64,000 nt of DNA from Streptomyces sp. M92 (GCF_028473745.1 NZ_CP101137.1:4216001-4280000), one strand, 5' to 3'; counted from the stretch's first letter, positions 44,890 to 55,296 are shown. The notes: generated by a model from the letters alone, not told the origin. A program made the numbers and translations.

Positions 44890-46152
44890 TCAAGCTGCCG
44901 TTGCGATATGTCCGGCTGAGAGCTGTGGGAAGGCGATTGCTTCGTCGTAGGTGTGACCGTTCTTGAGGCAGTGGAACAGCATGCCCATGAAGCGATTGAA
45001 GAGGTTCCGCTGTGCCGCGACGTGACGGTCGCCAGCTGCTCGTCGGCGGTCGTAGTGGGCTCTGGCGCCGGGTGACCTGGTGAGAGAGACGAAGGCCCAG
45101 ACGTAGCCGACGGCAGCCAGTCGCTGGTTCTTGACCTTGCGGCTCATGACCTTGCAGCTCTTGCCGCTGGCTCTGGTGACCGGGGCGCTTCCCGCGTATG
45201 CCTTCAAGGATCCGGCGTTGGCGAATCGGGCCCGGTCGTCGCCGATCTCTGCCAGGATTCGGGCGCCGGTCAGTGCGGCAAGGCCTGGAAAGCTGCGGAT
45301 GATCGGTGCATCCGGATGCTCTTCGAAGACCTGCGTGACGGCTTCTTCGAGCTGGTCGGCGTTGTCACAGGCGGTGTTCAGCTGCCTGAGCAGAGCGGAT
45401 GTCTGATGCCCGAGAGCTGTCTCGACCTGCGGGAGCTGGTGGAGGTAGTCGCGTTTGAAGACCTCGTGGAGCCTTTCGGCGTCGGCCTGGATGCCGCGGA
45501 TGCGGCCGGCCTGCTTGAGCAGTGTCTGCAGGCGTCGCCGTGTCAGCTTCGCAGCCATGGTGGGGGTCGGTGCTGCGGCCAGGATGGTGCGGGCTTCCCT
45601 CGAACACAGACCGTGCTTGTGCTGGGCGAAGGCATCGAGGATTGCAGGGTAGAACTCTCTGAGCTGGGAGCGAAGCTTGTTGTGGGCCTGGCCGCGAGCC
45701 CAGACAGCGTCTTGTTGGGCCCGGGCGAGCACGGCGATGGCCTGGACGAGCTCAGAGTCCGCGGGCAGCGGCCGGTGGGCGGCCATGTCGGTTCGCAGGA
45801 TGTTGGCCAGGACCGCGGCGTCGACGGCGTCTGACTTCTTGCGGGCAACGGAGTGGCGATCTCGGTATCGGGCAACTGCCAGCGGGTTGATCGCGAATAC
45901 CGGCCGCCCGGTGGCCCTCAGGCAGGCGACGAGGAGTCCGCGTGACGTCTCGATCGCCACGGGGATCGGGGCAGCCTCGCTGTCGCCATGTTCGGCCAGC
46001 AGGTCCGTGAGCTGGGTAAACCCTGCAGCATCGTCGCCGATCCTCACCTTGGTGAGTTGCCTTCCACCAGCATCGACCAGTGCAATGTCATGCTGGTCTT
46101 CGGCCCAGTCCACGCCACAGAACACTGGCGTCGGTAACTCGGCATTCGCCAT
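44890..46152 (-). CDS. IS110-family transposase (intact, second type)
   Basis: This 420-residue DEDD recombinase has FCGVDWAEDQHDIALVD, AIETSRGLLV and KKSDAVDAAVLA in the RuvC-like domain, and FPGLAALTGARILAEIGD plus AYAGSAPVTRASG, with the candidate serine nucleophile, in the C-terminal domain. ATG 46152 has AGGAGG six bases upstream. It is clearly different from the IS110-type protein at 36988 (different length and motifs). It lies inside the interrupted IS5-family element. Confidence 0.92.
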   Translation of the reverse strand: MANAELPTPVFCGVDWAEDQHDIALVDAGGRQLTKVRIGDDAAGFTQLTDLLAEHGDSEAAPIPVAIETSRGLLVACLRATGRPVFAINPLAVARYRDRHSVARKKSDAVDAAVLANILRTDMAAHRPLPADSELVQAIAVLARAQQDAVWARGQAHNKLRSQLREFYPAILDAFAQHKHGLCSREARTILAAAPTPTMAAKLTRRRLQTLLKQAGRIRGIQADAERLHEVFKRDYLHQLPQVETALGHQTSALLRQLNTACDNADQLEEAVTQVFEEHPDAPIIRSFPGLAALTGARILAEIGDDRARFANAGSLKAYAGSAPVTRASGKSCKVMSRKVKNQRLAAVGYVWAFVSLTRSPGARAHYDRRRAAGDRHVAAQRNLFNRFMGMLFHCLKNGHTYDEAIAFPQLSAGHIATAA

Positions 46153-46178
46153 CCGGTCCTCCTTCGCCACGACTCTTT

Positions 46179-46242
46179 CCCAGGTCAGACCCTGTGCAGG
46201 GTGCGCGTGCTCCCTAAGAAGCCGTTGCTCTATCGACCTGGG
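46179..46242 (-). ncRNA. Structured 5' leader of the IS110-family gene (candidate bridge RNA)
   Basis: An outer stem CCCAGGTC (46179-46186) with GACCTGGG (46235-46242) encloses a perfect hairpin ACCCTG-tg-CAGGGT (46189-46202) and a 32-nt unpaired stretch. It sits 27 nt upstream of the transposase start, where IS110 elements encode bridge RNA. The assignment is inferred from position and structure. Confidence 0.4.
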
Positions 46243-47160
46243 TGAGCGTGAGTTCGAGGTCGTCGACTCGGTCGGGTGATCTTCTGGTTGGCCGGGCATG
46301 AGAGCGGGGCCTCCCGCACAGCTCGAGGGTGTCGAATCCAACCGAGCAACAGGAGGCCCCTGGTGCTGCAGTCTTCCGTGCCGGCGTCGATGTCGTCCAA
46401 CCAAGCTTCCCTGGACTGTGATTGTCTCGCACACCGGTTCGGGAACGCCGGGGACCGGGCGTACAGGCGGCCGAGATATCCGTCCGACATGAGCGACGCG
46501 GAGTGGGCGGTTGTGCGCGACGCGATGCCGGTTCCCGGCTGGTTGGAGGGCCGCGGCGGGCAACCGGAGAGCTATTGCCACCGTCAGATGGTCGACGCTG
46601 TGCGCTACCTGGTCGCGGGCGGCATCATCTGGCGGGCGCTGCCCACGGACTTCCCCGCGTGGGACCGCGTCTACGCCTTCTTCCGGCGCTGGCGGGACAA
46701 GGGTCTGACCTCGGAGTTCCACGACCGGCTGCGCGACCGGGTCCGCGTGGTTGCGGGCCGGGATGCGGAGCCGACGGCCGGCATCATCGATGCGCAGTCG
46801 GTGAAGGGAGCCGCATCGGTGCCTGCCTCGACCAGGGGCTTCGACGGCGGGAAGAAAGTCAACGGCCGCAAGCGGCACATCGTGGTGGACACCCTCGGAC
46901 TGCTGCTGGCCGTGATGGTGACCGCGGCCTCGGTCACCGACCGGGACGCAGGGCAGACACTGCTGGTCCGGCTGCGCGAGCGGCACTGGCGCGTCACGCG
47001 GGTGTGGGCCGACGGTGGGTACACCGGGCGCCCGGTCGACTTCGCCCGTGGTGTCCTGCGCGTCGCGCTGACCGTGGTCAGACGCAGCGACGACACCAGC
47101 GGGTTCACCGTGCTGCCGAAGAGGTGGCTGGTGGAGCGCACCTTCGCATGGCTGATGCAC

Positions 47161-47751
<591 letters not shown>

Positions 47752-47784
47752 CCGGGCACCTCCACCGAAGAGACGACACAACAC

Positions 47785-48221
47785 CCCGTCCCTCCCGCCG
47801 AAACACCACCCCTACACCTGACCAGCGGAAACGAACCCGTCACTCTCGGAAAGACAACGGCTTCTAATGGAAGTGCTCAAGGCACGTCATCCCACCAGCC
47901 GTTCGCAACCCCAGCGAGTCATGCGGCCCTCGGTCTGCGTCAGAGCTGAAAGCTCAAGGCAGAGCTGAGAGGTGATCCGCACAACCGGCTCGGACGACGG
48001 ACAGCAAACCGCCCCGTGGCCGCAGACGGGCCGGCCCGCAGCAACAGGACCACTTCGAGGCCCAAATAGACAGAACCGGCCCTCAATCCGAGCACTCATG
48101 CCCAGATTGCTGGGCGCGAGCCAGCCTCGTCTTGTCAACAGGGCTTTCAGGCCCGGGCATACTCAAAGGCTTGGCTCGCGCCCCTGAAGGTCAGCTTCCA
48201 CCAGCCTTCACTTCCCATTAG
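47785..48221. other. No gene; non-coding part of the inserted block
   Basis: This is the lowest-GC stretch of the region. It contains no supported frame. It is probably the leader of the accessory gene plus an IS end, finishing CCCATTAG directly before the resumed IS5-family sequence. Confidence 0.5.
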
Positions 48222-48502
48222 GCGTACTCCTCGCGTGAAGTCCGCATTCACCTGCGCAGACGCGGTATCCGCGCGGTGATCCCGGAACGGGCCGACCTAC
48301 GGCCCAACCGGGTGCGGCGCGGAAGAACCGGTGGCAGGCCGCCTGTCTTCGACCGGGCGGCGTACAAGCAGCGCAACACCGTCGAGCGGTGCATCAACCG
48401 CCTCAAGCAGTGGCGTGGCATCGCCACTCGTTCTGAGAAGACCGCGACCATATACCTGGCCGGACTCCACATCGCGGGCATTTTCTCTGGTCGGCCCGAT
48501 GA
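48222..48502 (+). pseudogene. IS5-family transposase, 3' half (interrupted)
   Basis: AYSSREVRIHLRRRGIRAVI, then RRGRTGGRPPVFDRAAYKQR, RNTVERCINRLKQWRGIATR with the catalytic Glu, and KTATIYLAGLHIAGIF. A one-base loss just before the end hides the expected LWSAR-stop, present as CTCTGGTCGGCCCGATGA at 48485-48502. It is the continuation of the 44307-44869 fragment. Confidence 0.85.
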
Positions 48503-48610
48503 GAAGGGCGTCATCACGGGCCAAGTACGGTGTCCGTTGCGGTGGGACTCTCGGTGTTCTCTCACACGATGCTCACGGTGCTGCCAGGTCGTCCGCTTAG
48601 CGTGCGGCGC

Positions 48611-50068
48611 ATGTTCTTTACCTATCTGCGTCGCGAGCTGCGCCGCCGGAGAAAGTCGGCGCTGGTCGTCGCTTCCGGGCTGGCTCTCGGTATCGCTCTT
48701 GTCATCGTGGTCAACGCTGTCTCGACCGGCATGGGCAAGGCCCAGGACCAGGTCCTGGAATCCCTTTACGGGCTCGGTACCGACATGACCGTCACCAAGG
48801 CTCCAGAGCCACCGTCGGAGGACGGTGGCGAGCGGCCGCGGTTCCGCTTCGACGCAGGCGACGGGGAGGACGGCGAGCAGCAGAGCAGCGACCGGGTCAT
48901 GGTGCAGGGTTTGCAGACCCTGGACGCCGCCACCGTCTCGTCCGTGGCGAAGGCGGACGGTGTGGCGGACGCCGTGGGCGGGCTCAGCCTTAACGTGGTC
49001 AAGGTCGACGGCGAGTTCAGCCGCGGCCAGTTCCAGCAGCGGCCGGGCGCAGGAGGCGGCGGGCCGACCGGTGACGTGACGGGAGGCGGTGCCGACTTCT
49101 CCATCGACAGCTTCACCGTGTACGGCACGGACGTCGCGCATCCGGATATGGGTCCGCTGTCTTCCTCGGAGATCACCGACGGACGCGGCTTCGAGACGTC
49201 GGAGGCATCGGCGAAGGTGGCCGTGGTGGACAGCGCCTACGCCCAGGAGAAGAAGCTCGCCATCGGTGACACGGTCACGGTGAGCGAAACGAAGTTCGAG
49301 ATCATCGGCGTGGCCACGGCGACCAGCGGGGACGCCGCCGCCAACGTCTACCTGCCGCTCGTCCAGGCGCAGACCCTGGCCGACGCCAAGGACAAGATCA
49401 CCACCGTCTACGTACAGGCCGACGACGCACAGCAGCTCGGTGCGGTGGAATCGGCGGTGCTCAAGGCGGTTCCGGACGCGACTGTGACCACCTCCGAGGA
49501 CTTGGCGGACACCGTCTCGGGGTCGCTGTCCACCGCCTCCGGCCTCGCCGAGACGGTCGGCCGCTGGCTGTCCGTGGTGGTCCTGGCGGCGGCGTTCCTG
49601 GTCGCCGGCCTGCTCACCTCGTCCGCCGTCGCCCGGCGCGTGCGGGAGTTCGGCACCCTCAAGGCCCTGGGCTGGCGCTCGCGCCGGGTCACCGGGCAGG
49701 TCGTCGGCGAGGCCGTCGTGACGGGCCTGGTCGGTGGCGCGCTGGGCATCGGGCTGGGCCTGGCCGGCGCGTGGGCGGTTACGGCGTTCGGGCCCTCGCT
49801 CTCCGCGGAACTGGGCGCTTCCGGCGGCGGTATGAGTGGCCCCGGTGGCGGTGGAGGCATGGGCGGTCGCGGTGGCGGAATGGGCGGCGGCGCCGCACGC
49901 GAAACCGCCGCACGGACGCTGGACGTGGTGCTCACCGCGCCGGTCAGCCTCTCCGTGATCATCCTGGCCGTCGGCCTCGCCGTCGCGGGCGGCCTCGTCG
50001 CCGGTGGCTTCGGCGGGTGGCGCGCCTCCCGGCTCCGCCCCGCCGACGCCCTCTCCCGCGTCGCCTGA
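48611..50068 (+). CDS. MacB/FtsX-type ABC transporter permease
   Basis: This 485-residue permease has one N-terminal helix (SALVVASGLALGIALVIVVN), a large extracytoplasmic MacB-like domain with a Gly-rich stretch, and three C-terminal helices (VVVLAAAFLVAGLLTSSAVA; VTGLVGGALGIGLGLAGAWA; LSVIILAVGLAVAGGLVAGG). An 18-residue Gly/Met-rich loop (GGGMSGPGGGGGMGGRGGG) lies before the last helix. ATG 48611 is the likely start and a GTG at 48602 is in frame. IS debris ends ~110 bp upstream, so the native promoter may be altered. It forms a transporter with the next gene. Confidence 0.87.
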   Translation: MFFTYLRRELRRRRKSALVVASGLALGIALVIVVNAVSTGMGKAQDQVLESLYGLGTDMTVTKAPEPPSEDGGERPRFRFDAGDGEDGEQQSSDRVMVQGLQTLDAATVSSVAKADGVADAVGGLSLNVVKVDGEFSRGQFQQRPGAGGGGPTGDVTGGGADFSIDSFTVYGTDVAHPDMGPLSSSEITDGRGFETSEASAKVAVVDSAYAQEKKLAIGDTVTVSETKFEIIGVATATSGDAAANVYLPLVQAQTLADAKDKITTVYVQADDAQQLGAVESAVLKAVPDATVTTSEDLADTVSGSLSTASGLAETVGRWLSVVVLAAAFLVAGLLTSSAVARRVREFGTLKALGWRSRRVTGQVVGEAVVTGLVGGALGIGLGLAGAWAVTAFGPSLSAELGASGGGMSGPGGGGGMGGRGGGMGGGAARETAARTLDVVLTAPVSLSVIILAVGLAVAGGLVAGGFGGWRASRLRPADALSRVA

Positions 50069-50105
50069 CCGGCCCTCGTCCCACCTCCGCAGGAGCAACC
50101 ACACC

Positions 50106-50771
50106 ATGTACGAACTCACCGGCGTCACCCGGCGCTACACCCGCGGCAAGGGCGTCGTCGACGCGCTCGCCGGAGTGGACCTCACCATCACCGCAGGCGA
50201 CTACCTGGTCATCAAGGGCCCCACCGGCGGCGGCAAGTCGACCCTCCTGCAGATGCTCGGCGGCCTGGACCGGCCGACCTCCGGCAGTGTGCTGCTCGAC
50301 GGCATCGACCTGGCGAAGCTGCCCGAGGCCCGCCTGACCCGCCTGCGCAGCGAGAAGATCGGCTTCGTCTTCCAGAGCTTCAACCTCATCCCCACCCTCA
50401 CCGCCCAGGAGAACGTCGAAACGGCCCTCGTGCCGCTGGGCGTCAAGCCGAAGGAGCGACGCGACCTGGCCGCCGAGGCCCTCACCTCGGTCGGGCTGGG
50501 AGAGCGGCTGGGCCACGTGCCCAGCGAGCTGTCCGGCGGCCAGCAGCAGCGAGTGGCCATAGCCCGGGCCCTGGTCAAGAAGCCACAGGTCCTGCTCGCG
50601 GACGAACCGACGGGCAACCTCGACGAGTCCACCCGCGACGAGATCATGGACGTCCTGCAGACCCGCTGCAAGGAGGACGGACTCACCTTCATCATGGTCA
50701 CGCACGACTCCCACCTGGCCAAACACGCCCCCAGGGCCATCACGCTCCGCAAGGGCAAGCTGGCGGCCTGA
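50106..50771 (+). CDS. ABC transporter ATP-binding protein (MacB/LolD-type)
   Basis: This 221-residue ATPase has Walker A GPTGGGKST, a Q-loop (GFVFQSFNLIPTLTAQEN), signature LSGGQQQRVAIARAL, Walker B VLLADEPTGNLDE and H-loop MVTHD. It starts 37 nt after the permease stop, with AGGAG upstream. The pair probably exports a peptide or stress-active compound. A two-component system follows directly and is the likely sensor of the exported drug or envelope stress. Confidence 0.92.
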   Translation: MYELTGVTRRYTRGKGVVDALAGVDLTITAGDYLVIKGPTGGGKSTLLQMLGGLDRPTSGSVLLDGIDLAKLPEARLTRLRSEKIGFVFQSFNLIPTLTAQENVETALVPLGVKPKERRDLAAEALTSVGLGERLGHVPSELSGGQQQRVAIARALVKKPQVLLADEPTGNLDESTRDEIMDVLQTRCKEDGLTFIMVTHDSHLAKHAPRAITLRKGKLAA

Positions 50772-50908
50772 CACAACGCCGCTGCGCAACCGCACCGGGC
50801 CCGGCGCGCCCCACACGCCGACGACGCGCCGGACCCCGGTGCGGGGATAGCCTCCACGACGGGCCGGCGAGTGCCGGGCCTGGGGAGAGAACGGAACGTA
50901 GTGCCGAC

Positions 50909-51646
50909 ATGACCGAGCGGACCGAAGAGAACCGGCAGCACCGGCTTCTCGTCGTCGAGGACGAGCCCAGCATCCGCACGCTGCTTGAATCGACGCTGAG
51001 TCTCACCGGCTACCACGTGCGGAGCACGGACACGGGAGTCGCCGCGCTGGCCGAGGCCGCGCGCCTGCAGCCCGACCTGATCCTGCTGGACGTCATGCTG
51101 CCCGACCTCGACGGCTACGAGGTGACCCGCCGGCTGCGCACGGCCGGCAACCTCGTGCCCGTTCTTCTGCTCACCGCACGCACCGGCGTGGACGACCGCA
51201 TCAAAGGGCTGAGTATCGGCGCTGACGACTACGTCACCAAACCCTTCAACATCGAGGAAGTACTCCTGCGCATCCAGGCCATCCTGCGGCGAACCCTCGG
51301 TCCCGGGGCCCTGCTGCCGGACACCGTCGTGCGCTACGCCGACCTCGAACTCGACGAGAGGGCACACGAGGTGCACCGGGCCGGCCAGTACGTACAGCTC
51401 TCACCGACCGAGTTCAAGCTGCTGTCCTACCTCCTGGACAACGCCGGCCGGGTCGTGAGCAAAGCCCAGATCCTCGACCATGTCTGGCAGTACGATTTCG
51501 CGGGCGACACCCGCGTGGTCGAGACCTACATCAAGTACCTGCGCAAGAAGATCGACCGCTTCGACCCGCCCCTCATCCACACCGTCCGCGGCGTGGGCTA
51601 CAGCCTGCGGCTGCCGCGCACGGGCCACGGGGCAGCGGACCGTTGA
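50909..51646 (+). CDS. OmpR-family response regulator
   Basis: This 245-residue regulator has a receiver domain with the acidic pair in VVEDEPSI, the phospho-acceptor Asp in LILLDVMLP, Thr in LLTAR and Lys in VTKPF. A C-terminal winged helix follows (LSPTEFKLLSYLLDNAGRVV; TRVVETYIKYLRKKID). Its stop overlaps the TTG start of the histidine kinase gene, so the two are coupled. Confidence 0.93.
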   Translation: MTERTEENRQHRLLVVEDEPSIRTLLESTLSLTGYHVRSTDTGVAALAEAARLQPDLILLDVMLPDLDGYEVTRRLRTAGNLVPVLLLTARTGVDDRIKGLSIGADDYVTKPFNIEEVLLRIQAILRRTLGPGALLPDTVVRYADLELDERAHEVHRAGQYVQLSPTEFKLLSYLLDNAGRVVSKAQILDHVWQYDFAGDTRVVETYIKYLRKKIDRFDPPLIHTVRGVGYSLRLPRTGHGAADR

Positions 51647-53160
51647 CCGGCCTCCGCGCGCCCCGCTCACTGCGCCGGCGTCTCGTCCTCGGGGTCACCG
51701 TGCTGGCCACCCTGGCCGTGCTGGCCGCCGAGCTGATCGGCTTCCTCGTCCTGCGGTCCTGGCTCCTCGACGGCGTCGACCAGCGGCTCGCCGACTTCCG
51801 GCCCATGCCTGCCTCCGCCCTCCTCGACACACGCCGCCCCCGCAAGCCGGAAGCCGGGGCGCTGCCCTCGGACTTCCACGTCTACTTCTACGACGCCCGC
51901 GGCAACCGCCTGCCCCAGACACTCGGCTCCGACGACAAGCCGGGCCCCCGGCTCCCCGACAGCATCGACCGCCTGCCGACCGAAGGCAGCCCGACCTCGG
52001 TGGCAGCCGAGACCGGAGACGGGAACTGGCGCGTCCTGCGCCGGGACGGACCACGCGACCTGACCGTCGTCATCGCCCTGCCACTCGACACCGTGGACGG
52101 GGCGACGTCAAAGATCCTCTGGCTGAACGGCCTGCTCCTCGTCATCACCGTGGCAGCCCTGTGGGTACTGGGCCGTGGAGTGGTCCGGCTCAGCCTGCTG
52201 CCGCTGACCCGCATGGAGCGCACCGCCGAGGCCATCACCGCCGGGCAGCTCGACCTGCGGCTGCCGGACACCGACCCGCACACCGAGATCGGACGGCTCG
52301 GCACCGTACTGAACACCATGCTCGACCGACTCCAGCAGGCCCTGCACGAGCGCGAGACCTCAGAGGGGCGGCTGCGCCGCTTCGTCGCCGACGCCGGACA
52401 CGAACTGCGCACTCCGCTGACCGCCATCCAGGGGTTCGCCCAGCTCGCGCTGCGCTCCGACCGCCGCACCGCCAAGGAACGGCAGGAAGCCGACCGGCAC
52501 ATCGCCCAGAACGCGGAGCGGATGAGCCTGCTCGTCGACGACCTTCAACTACTCGCCCAGCTGGACCGGCACCCCGACTACCAGCAGGAATATGTAGACC
52601 TGTTGTCCCTTGCGGCAGACGCGGTGAGCGCGGCAGCCCTGCAGCGACCGAATCACCCCGTGAGCCTGTCCCCCCTACGCGAGCGCACCGCCGACACCGA
52701 CGGGGAGGGAGAGGGGGAACTAGATGTGGTGGAAGCCGTGGGAGACCCCCACCGTCTCCGGCAGATCGTCGATAACCTGCTGGCGAACGCCCACACCCAC
52801 ACCCCACCCGGCACCCGGATCCACGTGCGCGTAGGAGCGGGCCGGGCCGGTGCCCGCACCGGTGGCACCGACGCACTGGGACGCGTCAGCATGGCACCAC
52901 CCTTCCCGGCCGGAACCCGAGTCGCCGTCATCGAAGTCGAAGACGACGGTCCCGGGCTGACGGCCACCCACGCGGAGCGCGTGTTCGAGCGCTTCTACCG
53001 GGCGGACCCCGCACGCACCCGAGCACGAGGCGGCTCCGGACTGGGCCTAGCCATCGCCACGGCCATCGCCCAAGGCCACAGCGGCCGCCTCGAACTCGAC
53101 ACGGGCCAAGACCGCGGCGTCACCTTCCGCCTCGTCCTGCCACTCCCTCCAGCAAACTGA
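51643..53160 (+). CDS. HAMP-containing sensor histidine kinase
   Basis: This 505-residue kinase has two transmembrane helices (VLATLAVLAAELIGFLVL; ILWLNGLLLVITVAALWVLG) flanking a ~130-residue extracytoplasmic sensor, then HAMP, the H-box FVADAGHELRTPLTA, and N/G boxes (VDNLLANAHTHTP; VEDDGPGL; GGSGLGLAIA). The TTG start at 51643 shares bases with the regulator stop. It probably senses the substrate of the ABC transporter encoded just upstream. Confidence 0.92.
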   Translation: MTGLRAPRSLRRRLVLGVTVLATLAVLAAELIGFLVLRSWLLDGVDQRLADFRPMPASALLDTRRPRKPEAGALPSDFHVYFYDARGNRLPQTLGSDDKPGPRLPDSIDRLPTEGSPTSVAAETGDGNWRVLRRDGPRDLTVVIALPLDTVDGATSKILWLNGLLLVITVAALWVLGRGVVRLSLLPLTRMERTAEAITAGQLDLRLPDTDPHTEIGRLGTVLNTMLDRLQQALHERETSEGRLRRFVADAGHELRTPLTAIQGFAQLALRSDRRTAKERQEADRHIAQNAERMSLLVDDLQLLAQLDRHPDYQQEYVDLLSLAADAVSAAALQRPNHPVSLSPLRERTADTDGEGEGELDVVEAVGDPHRLRQIVDNLLANAHTHTPPGTRIHVRVGAGRAGARTGGTDALGRVSMAPPFPAGTRVAVIEVEDDGPGLTATHAERVFERFYRADPARTRARGGSGLGLAIATAIAQGHSGRLELDTGQDRGVTFRLVLPLPPAN

Positions 53161-53301
53161 TCCCCCAAGCTGCAGGTCCGCTGAGCAGACCTGCAGCCGC
53201 TCCCGCACGACGGCCAAGGTCTGCTCACTCGCCGCCCGCTCCCGGCTCAGCAGCGCGGCCGCGCACCCAAAGCCGGCGCAGCAACCGCCGTAAGCATTTA
53301 G

Positions 53302-53387
53302 CGCGACACCGCCACCCGCTACGCGAAGACGACCATCTACCTGGCAGGACGCCACAGCACAGACACCTTCCTCTGGTCCACCCAATG
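53302..53387 (+). pseudogene. IS5-family transposase C-terminal tail
   Basis: The last 27 codons (RDTATRYAKTTIYLAGRHST, then DTFLWSTQ-stop) match the end of IS5-type transposases such as the one at 48222. Nothing else of the element remains. The rest of 53161-53415 holds no gene. Confidence 0.7.
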
Positions 53388-53415
53388 ATCCAAATGAAAC
53401 CGCCTAGCTAGTCCG

Positions 53416-53429
53416 GGGCCGAAGGTCCC
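53416..53429. promoter_or_regulatory. DevR/OsdR-box-like palindrome upstream of a universal stress gene
   Basis: GGGCCGAAGGTCCC lies 106 nt before the ATG at 53535. It has the GGGnC-n4-GnCCC form of DevR-type boxes. Confidence 0.5.
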
Positions 53430-53534
53430 TCCTTGCGGGCCCAGACAGTCCCTGCCACGTCGGCCGTGGCGGTGCGACCGTAGAAGTGGCAACCCACGCT
53501 GCACGAGGTGGCTGGAAGAGAGAAGGCGGTGGGG

Positions 53535-54410
53535 ATGATGGCACTTCCCCTGGTTGTGGGCGTCGACGGGTCGGACGGCAGTCTTCTGGCCATCGACTGG
53601 GCGGTGGACGAGGCGCTGCGTCGACGGCTTCCGCTGCGCCTGGTCTACGCATCTTTGTGGGAGCGGTACGAGGGCGTCCTGCCGACCATGACCCGGGAGC
53701 GCTCCTCGGGGCAGGTGATGGCGGACAACATCGTCGGAACTGCCGCCGAACGTGTCCGGCGATACGACCCCGACCTGGAGGTCTCCACGGACACCGTGCC
53801 TGCGGAAGCGGTGTCCGCGCTCCTGGCCGAAGGGATGCACGCCACCGCCGTGGTCACCGGCTCACGAGGACGTGGGGAACTCAAGGGAGCACTGCTCGGC
53901 TCGGTCAGCCTGGCCGTCGCCGCCCGGTCCGACTGTCCCGTGATCGTCGTCCGAGGTGACAAGTCCGCGTTGTCGGGCGCCCACGAGCGCGTCCTCCTGG
54001 GCGCAGGCGACCCCGGCACAAGCCGGGAGGCGGTTCGCTTCGCATTCGAGGCGGCCGAGACAAGGGGCTGCGAGCTGGACGTGGTGCGGGCCTGGAGGTG
54101 CCCGGAGTACGAGAGCACCGATGTCGGGGCACCAGCCGGTTCCGAGCATCAGCACGAGGAGCGGGCTTCTGCCCTGATCGACACCTTGATCGCCGAAGCG
54201 GTGACGGCACATCCGAGCGTGCGACTGCGCAGGGCGACGATCGAAGGACCGGCCCGAAAGGTGCTGGTGGCGCGGTCGGCCGCCGCCGATCTGGTCGTCG
54301 TGGGTGCCCGGCACAGGTCGGGCCACTTCGGCCTCCAGCTCGGACGCGTCACTCACACCCTGCTGCAACACGCGGCCTGCCCGGTGGCAGTGGTCCCGCA
54401 GGCGGCGTGA
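53535..54410 (+). CDS. Universal stress protein, tandem UspA domains
   Basis: This 291-residue protein has two UspA domains. The first begins LVVGVDGSDGSLLAIDWA with an ATP signature VTGSRGRGELKGALLGSVS. The second begins RVLLGAGDPGTSREA and ends with the degenerate signature VVGARHRSGHFGLQLGRVT. ATG 53535 follows GGCGGTGGGG. A paralogue with the same WERYEG motif is encoded at 58579. A DevR-like palindrome upstream and the DevR/DevS-like pair downstream suggest hypoxia or redox control. Confidence 0.9.
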   Translation: MMALPLVVGVDGSDGSLLAIDWAVDEALRRRLPLRLVYASLWERYEGVLPTMTRERSSGQVMADNIVGTAAERVRRYDPDLEVSTDTVPAEAVSALLAEGMHATAVVTGSRGRGELKGALLGSVSLAVAARSDCPVIVVRGDKSALSGAHERVLLGAGDPGTSREAVRFAFEAAETRGCELDVVRAWRCPEYESTDVGAPAGSEHQHEERASALIDTLIAEAVTAHPSVRLRRATIEGPARKVLVARSAAADLVVVGARHRSGHFGLQLGRVTHTLLQHAACPVAVVPQAA

Positions 54411-54523
54411 CACCTGCCGGACCATCCGGTGCGCGGTGCCGCAGACCGGCGCCGCGCATGCAGTGCGACGCATCGGCGTCGACCTCACTCGGGGCATGGC
54501 GTCCACCCGTCGCGGGAAAAGGA

Positions 54524-54560
54524 GGGCCGACCGGCCCTGGCCCCCGGCCCCGGCCGGGGG
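54524..54560. promoter_or_regulatory. DevR/OsdR-like box and GC hairpin before the response regulator
   Basis: GGGCCGACCGGCCC (54524-54537) is followed at once by CCCCCGGCC/GGCCGGGGG (54541-54560). The box lies 67 nt before the regulator start, so autoregulation is plausible. The same 14-mer recurs at 63799 and 63914. Confidence 0.5.
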
Positions 54561-54603
54561 AAGACTGGCCCTGTAGGCGGGACGCCTCCTTGAGGAGCGA
54601 TCG

Positions 54604-55296
54604 ATGATGGACAGCGAGCCGGCCGGCCGGGCGACCGCGATCAAGGTCTTCCTCCTTGATGATCACGAGGTCGTCCGGCGGGGTGTTCACGACCTGCTGG
54701 ACGACGAACCGGACATCACCGTGGTCGGTGAGGGGGCCACCGTCGAGCAGGCGCTGGTGCGCGTTCCTGCGCTGCGTCCGGACGTGGCGGTGCTGGACGT
54801 ACGCCTGCCGGACGGCGACGGGGTGAGCGTCTGCCGGGAGCTGCGGTCGAGCATGCCGGACCTGGCCTGTCTGATGCTGACCTCGTTCGACGACGAGGAA
54901 GCACTGCTCGACTCGATCATGGCGGGCGCGGCCGGGTACGTCCTGAAACAGATCGAGGGCTCCGACCTGGTCTCCGCCGTGCGCACCGTGGCCCGCGGCC
55001 AGTCGCTGCTGGATCCGAGCGCCACCGCGAGACTGATGGCGCGGCTGCGGGGCGGTGAGGAACAAGGGGAGGAGCCGGAAGCGCTGCCCGGTCTGACCGA
55101 GCGGGAACGGGACATCCTGGCCCTCATCGGAGAGGGCCTGACCAACCGGCAGATCGGCCAGCGTCTGTACCTGGCCGAGAAGACCGTCAAGAACCACATC
55201 TCCCGCCTGCTCGCCAAGCTCGGTGTGGAGCGGCGAATCCAGGCCGCCGTCATCGCCACCCAGGCGCAGGACCGCATGCGAGCCGAAGGCCGCTGA
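54604..55296 (+). CDS. NarL/DevR-type response regulator (OsdR-like)
   Basis: This 230-residue regulator has a receiver domain (FLLDDHEVVRRGVHDLLDDE; phospho-Asp in VAVLDVRLPDGDG; Lys in VLKQI) and a LuxR-type helix-turn-helix (LTERERDILALIGEGLTNRQ; LYLAEKTVKNHISRLLAKLG), as in mycobacterial DevR. GAGGAG precedes ATG 54604. It sits next to a double-GAF kinase and among universal stress genes, the layout of OsdR/OsdK in S. coelicolor, which governs a DevR-like dormancy/oxygen regulon. Orthology is inferred. Confidence 0.88.
   Translation: MMDSEPAGRATAIKVFLLDDHEVVRRGVHDLLDDEPDITVVGEGATVEQALVRVPALRPDVAVLDVRLPDGDGVSVCRELRSSMPDLACLMLTSFDDEEALLDSIMAGAAGYVLKQIEGSDLVSAVRTVARGQSLLDPSATARLMARLRGGEEQGEEPEALPGLTERERDILALIGEGLTNRQIGQRLYLAEKTVKNHISRLLAKLGVERRIQAAVIATQAQDRMRAEGR

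Noticed and set aside
44890..47160. A single 756-residue minus-strand protein
   Set aside because: Only the last 420 residues are an IS110-type transposase with its own start and AGGAGG. The rest is antisense to the IS5-type gene.
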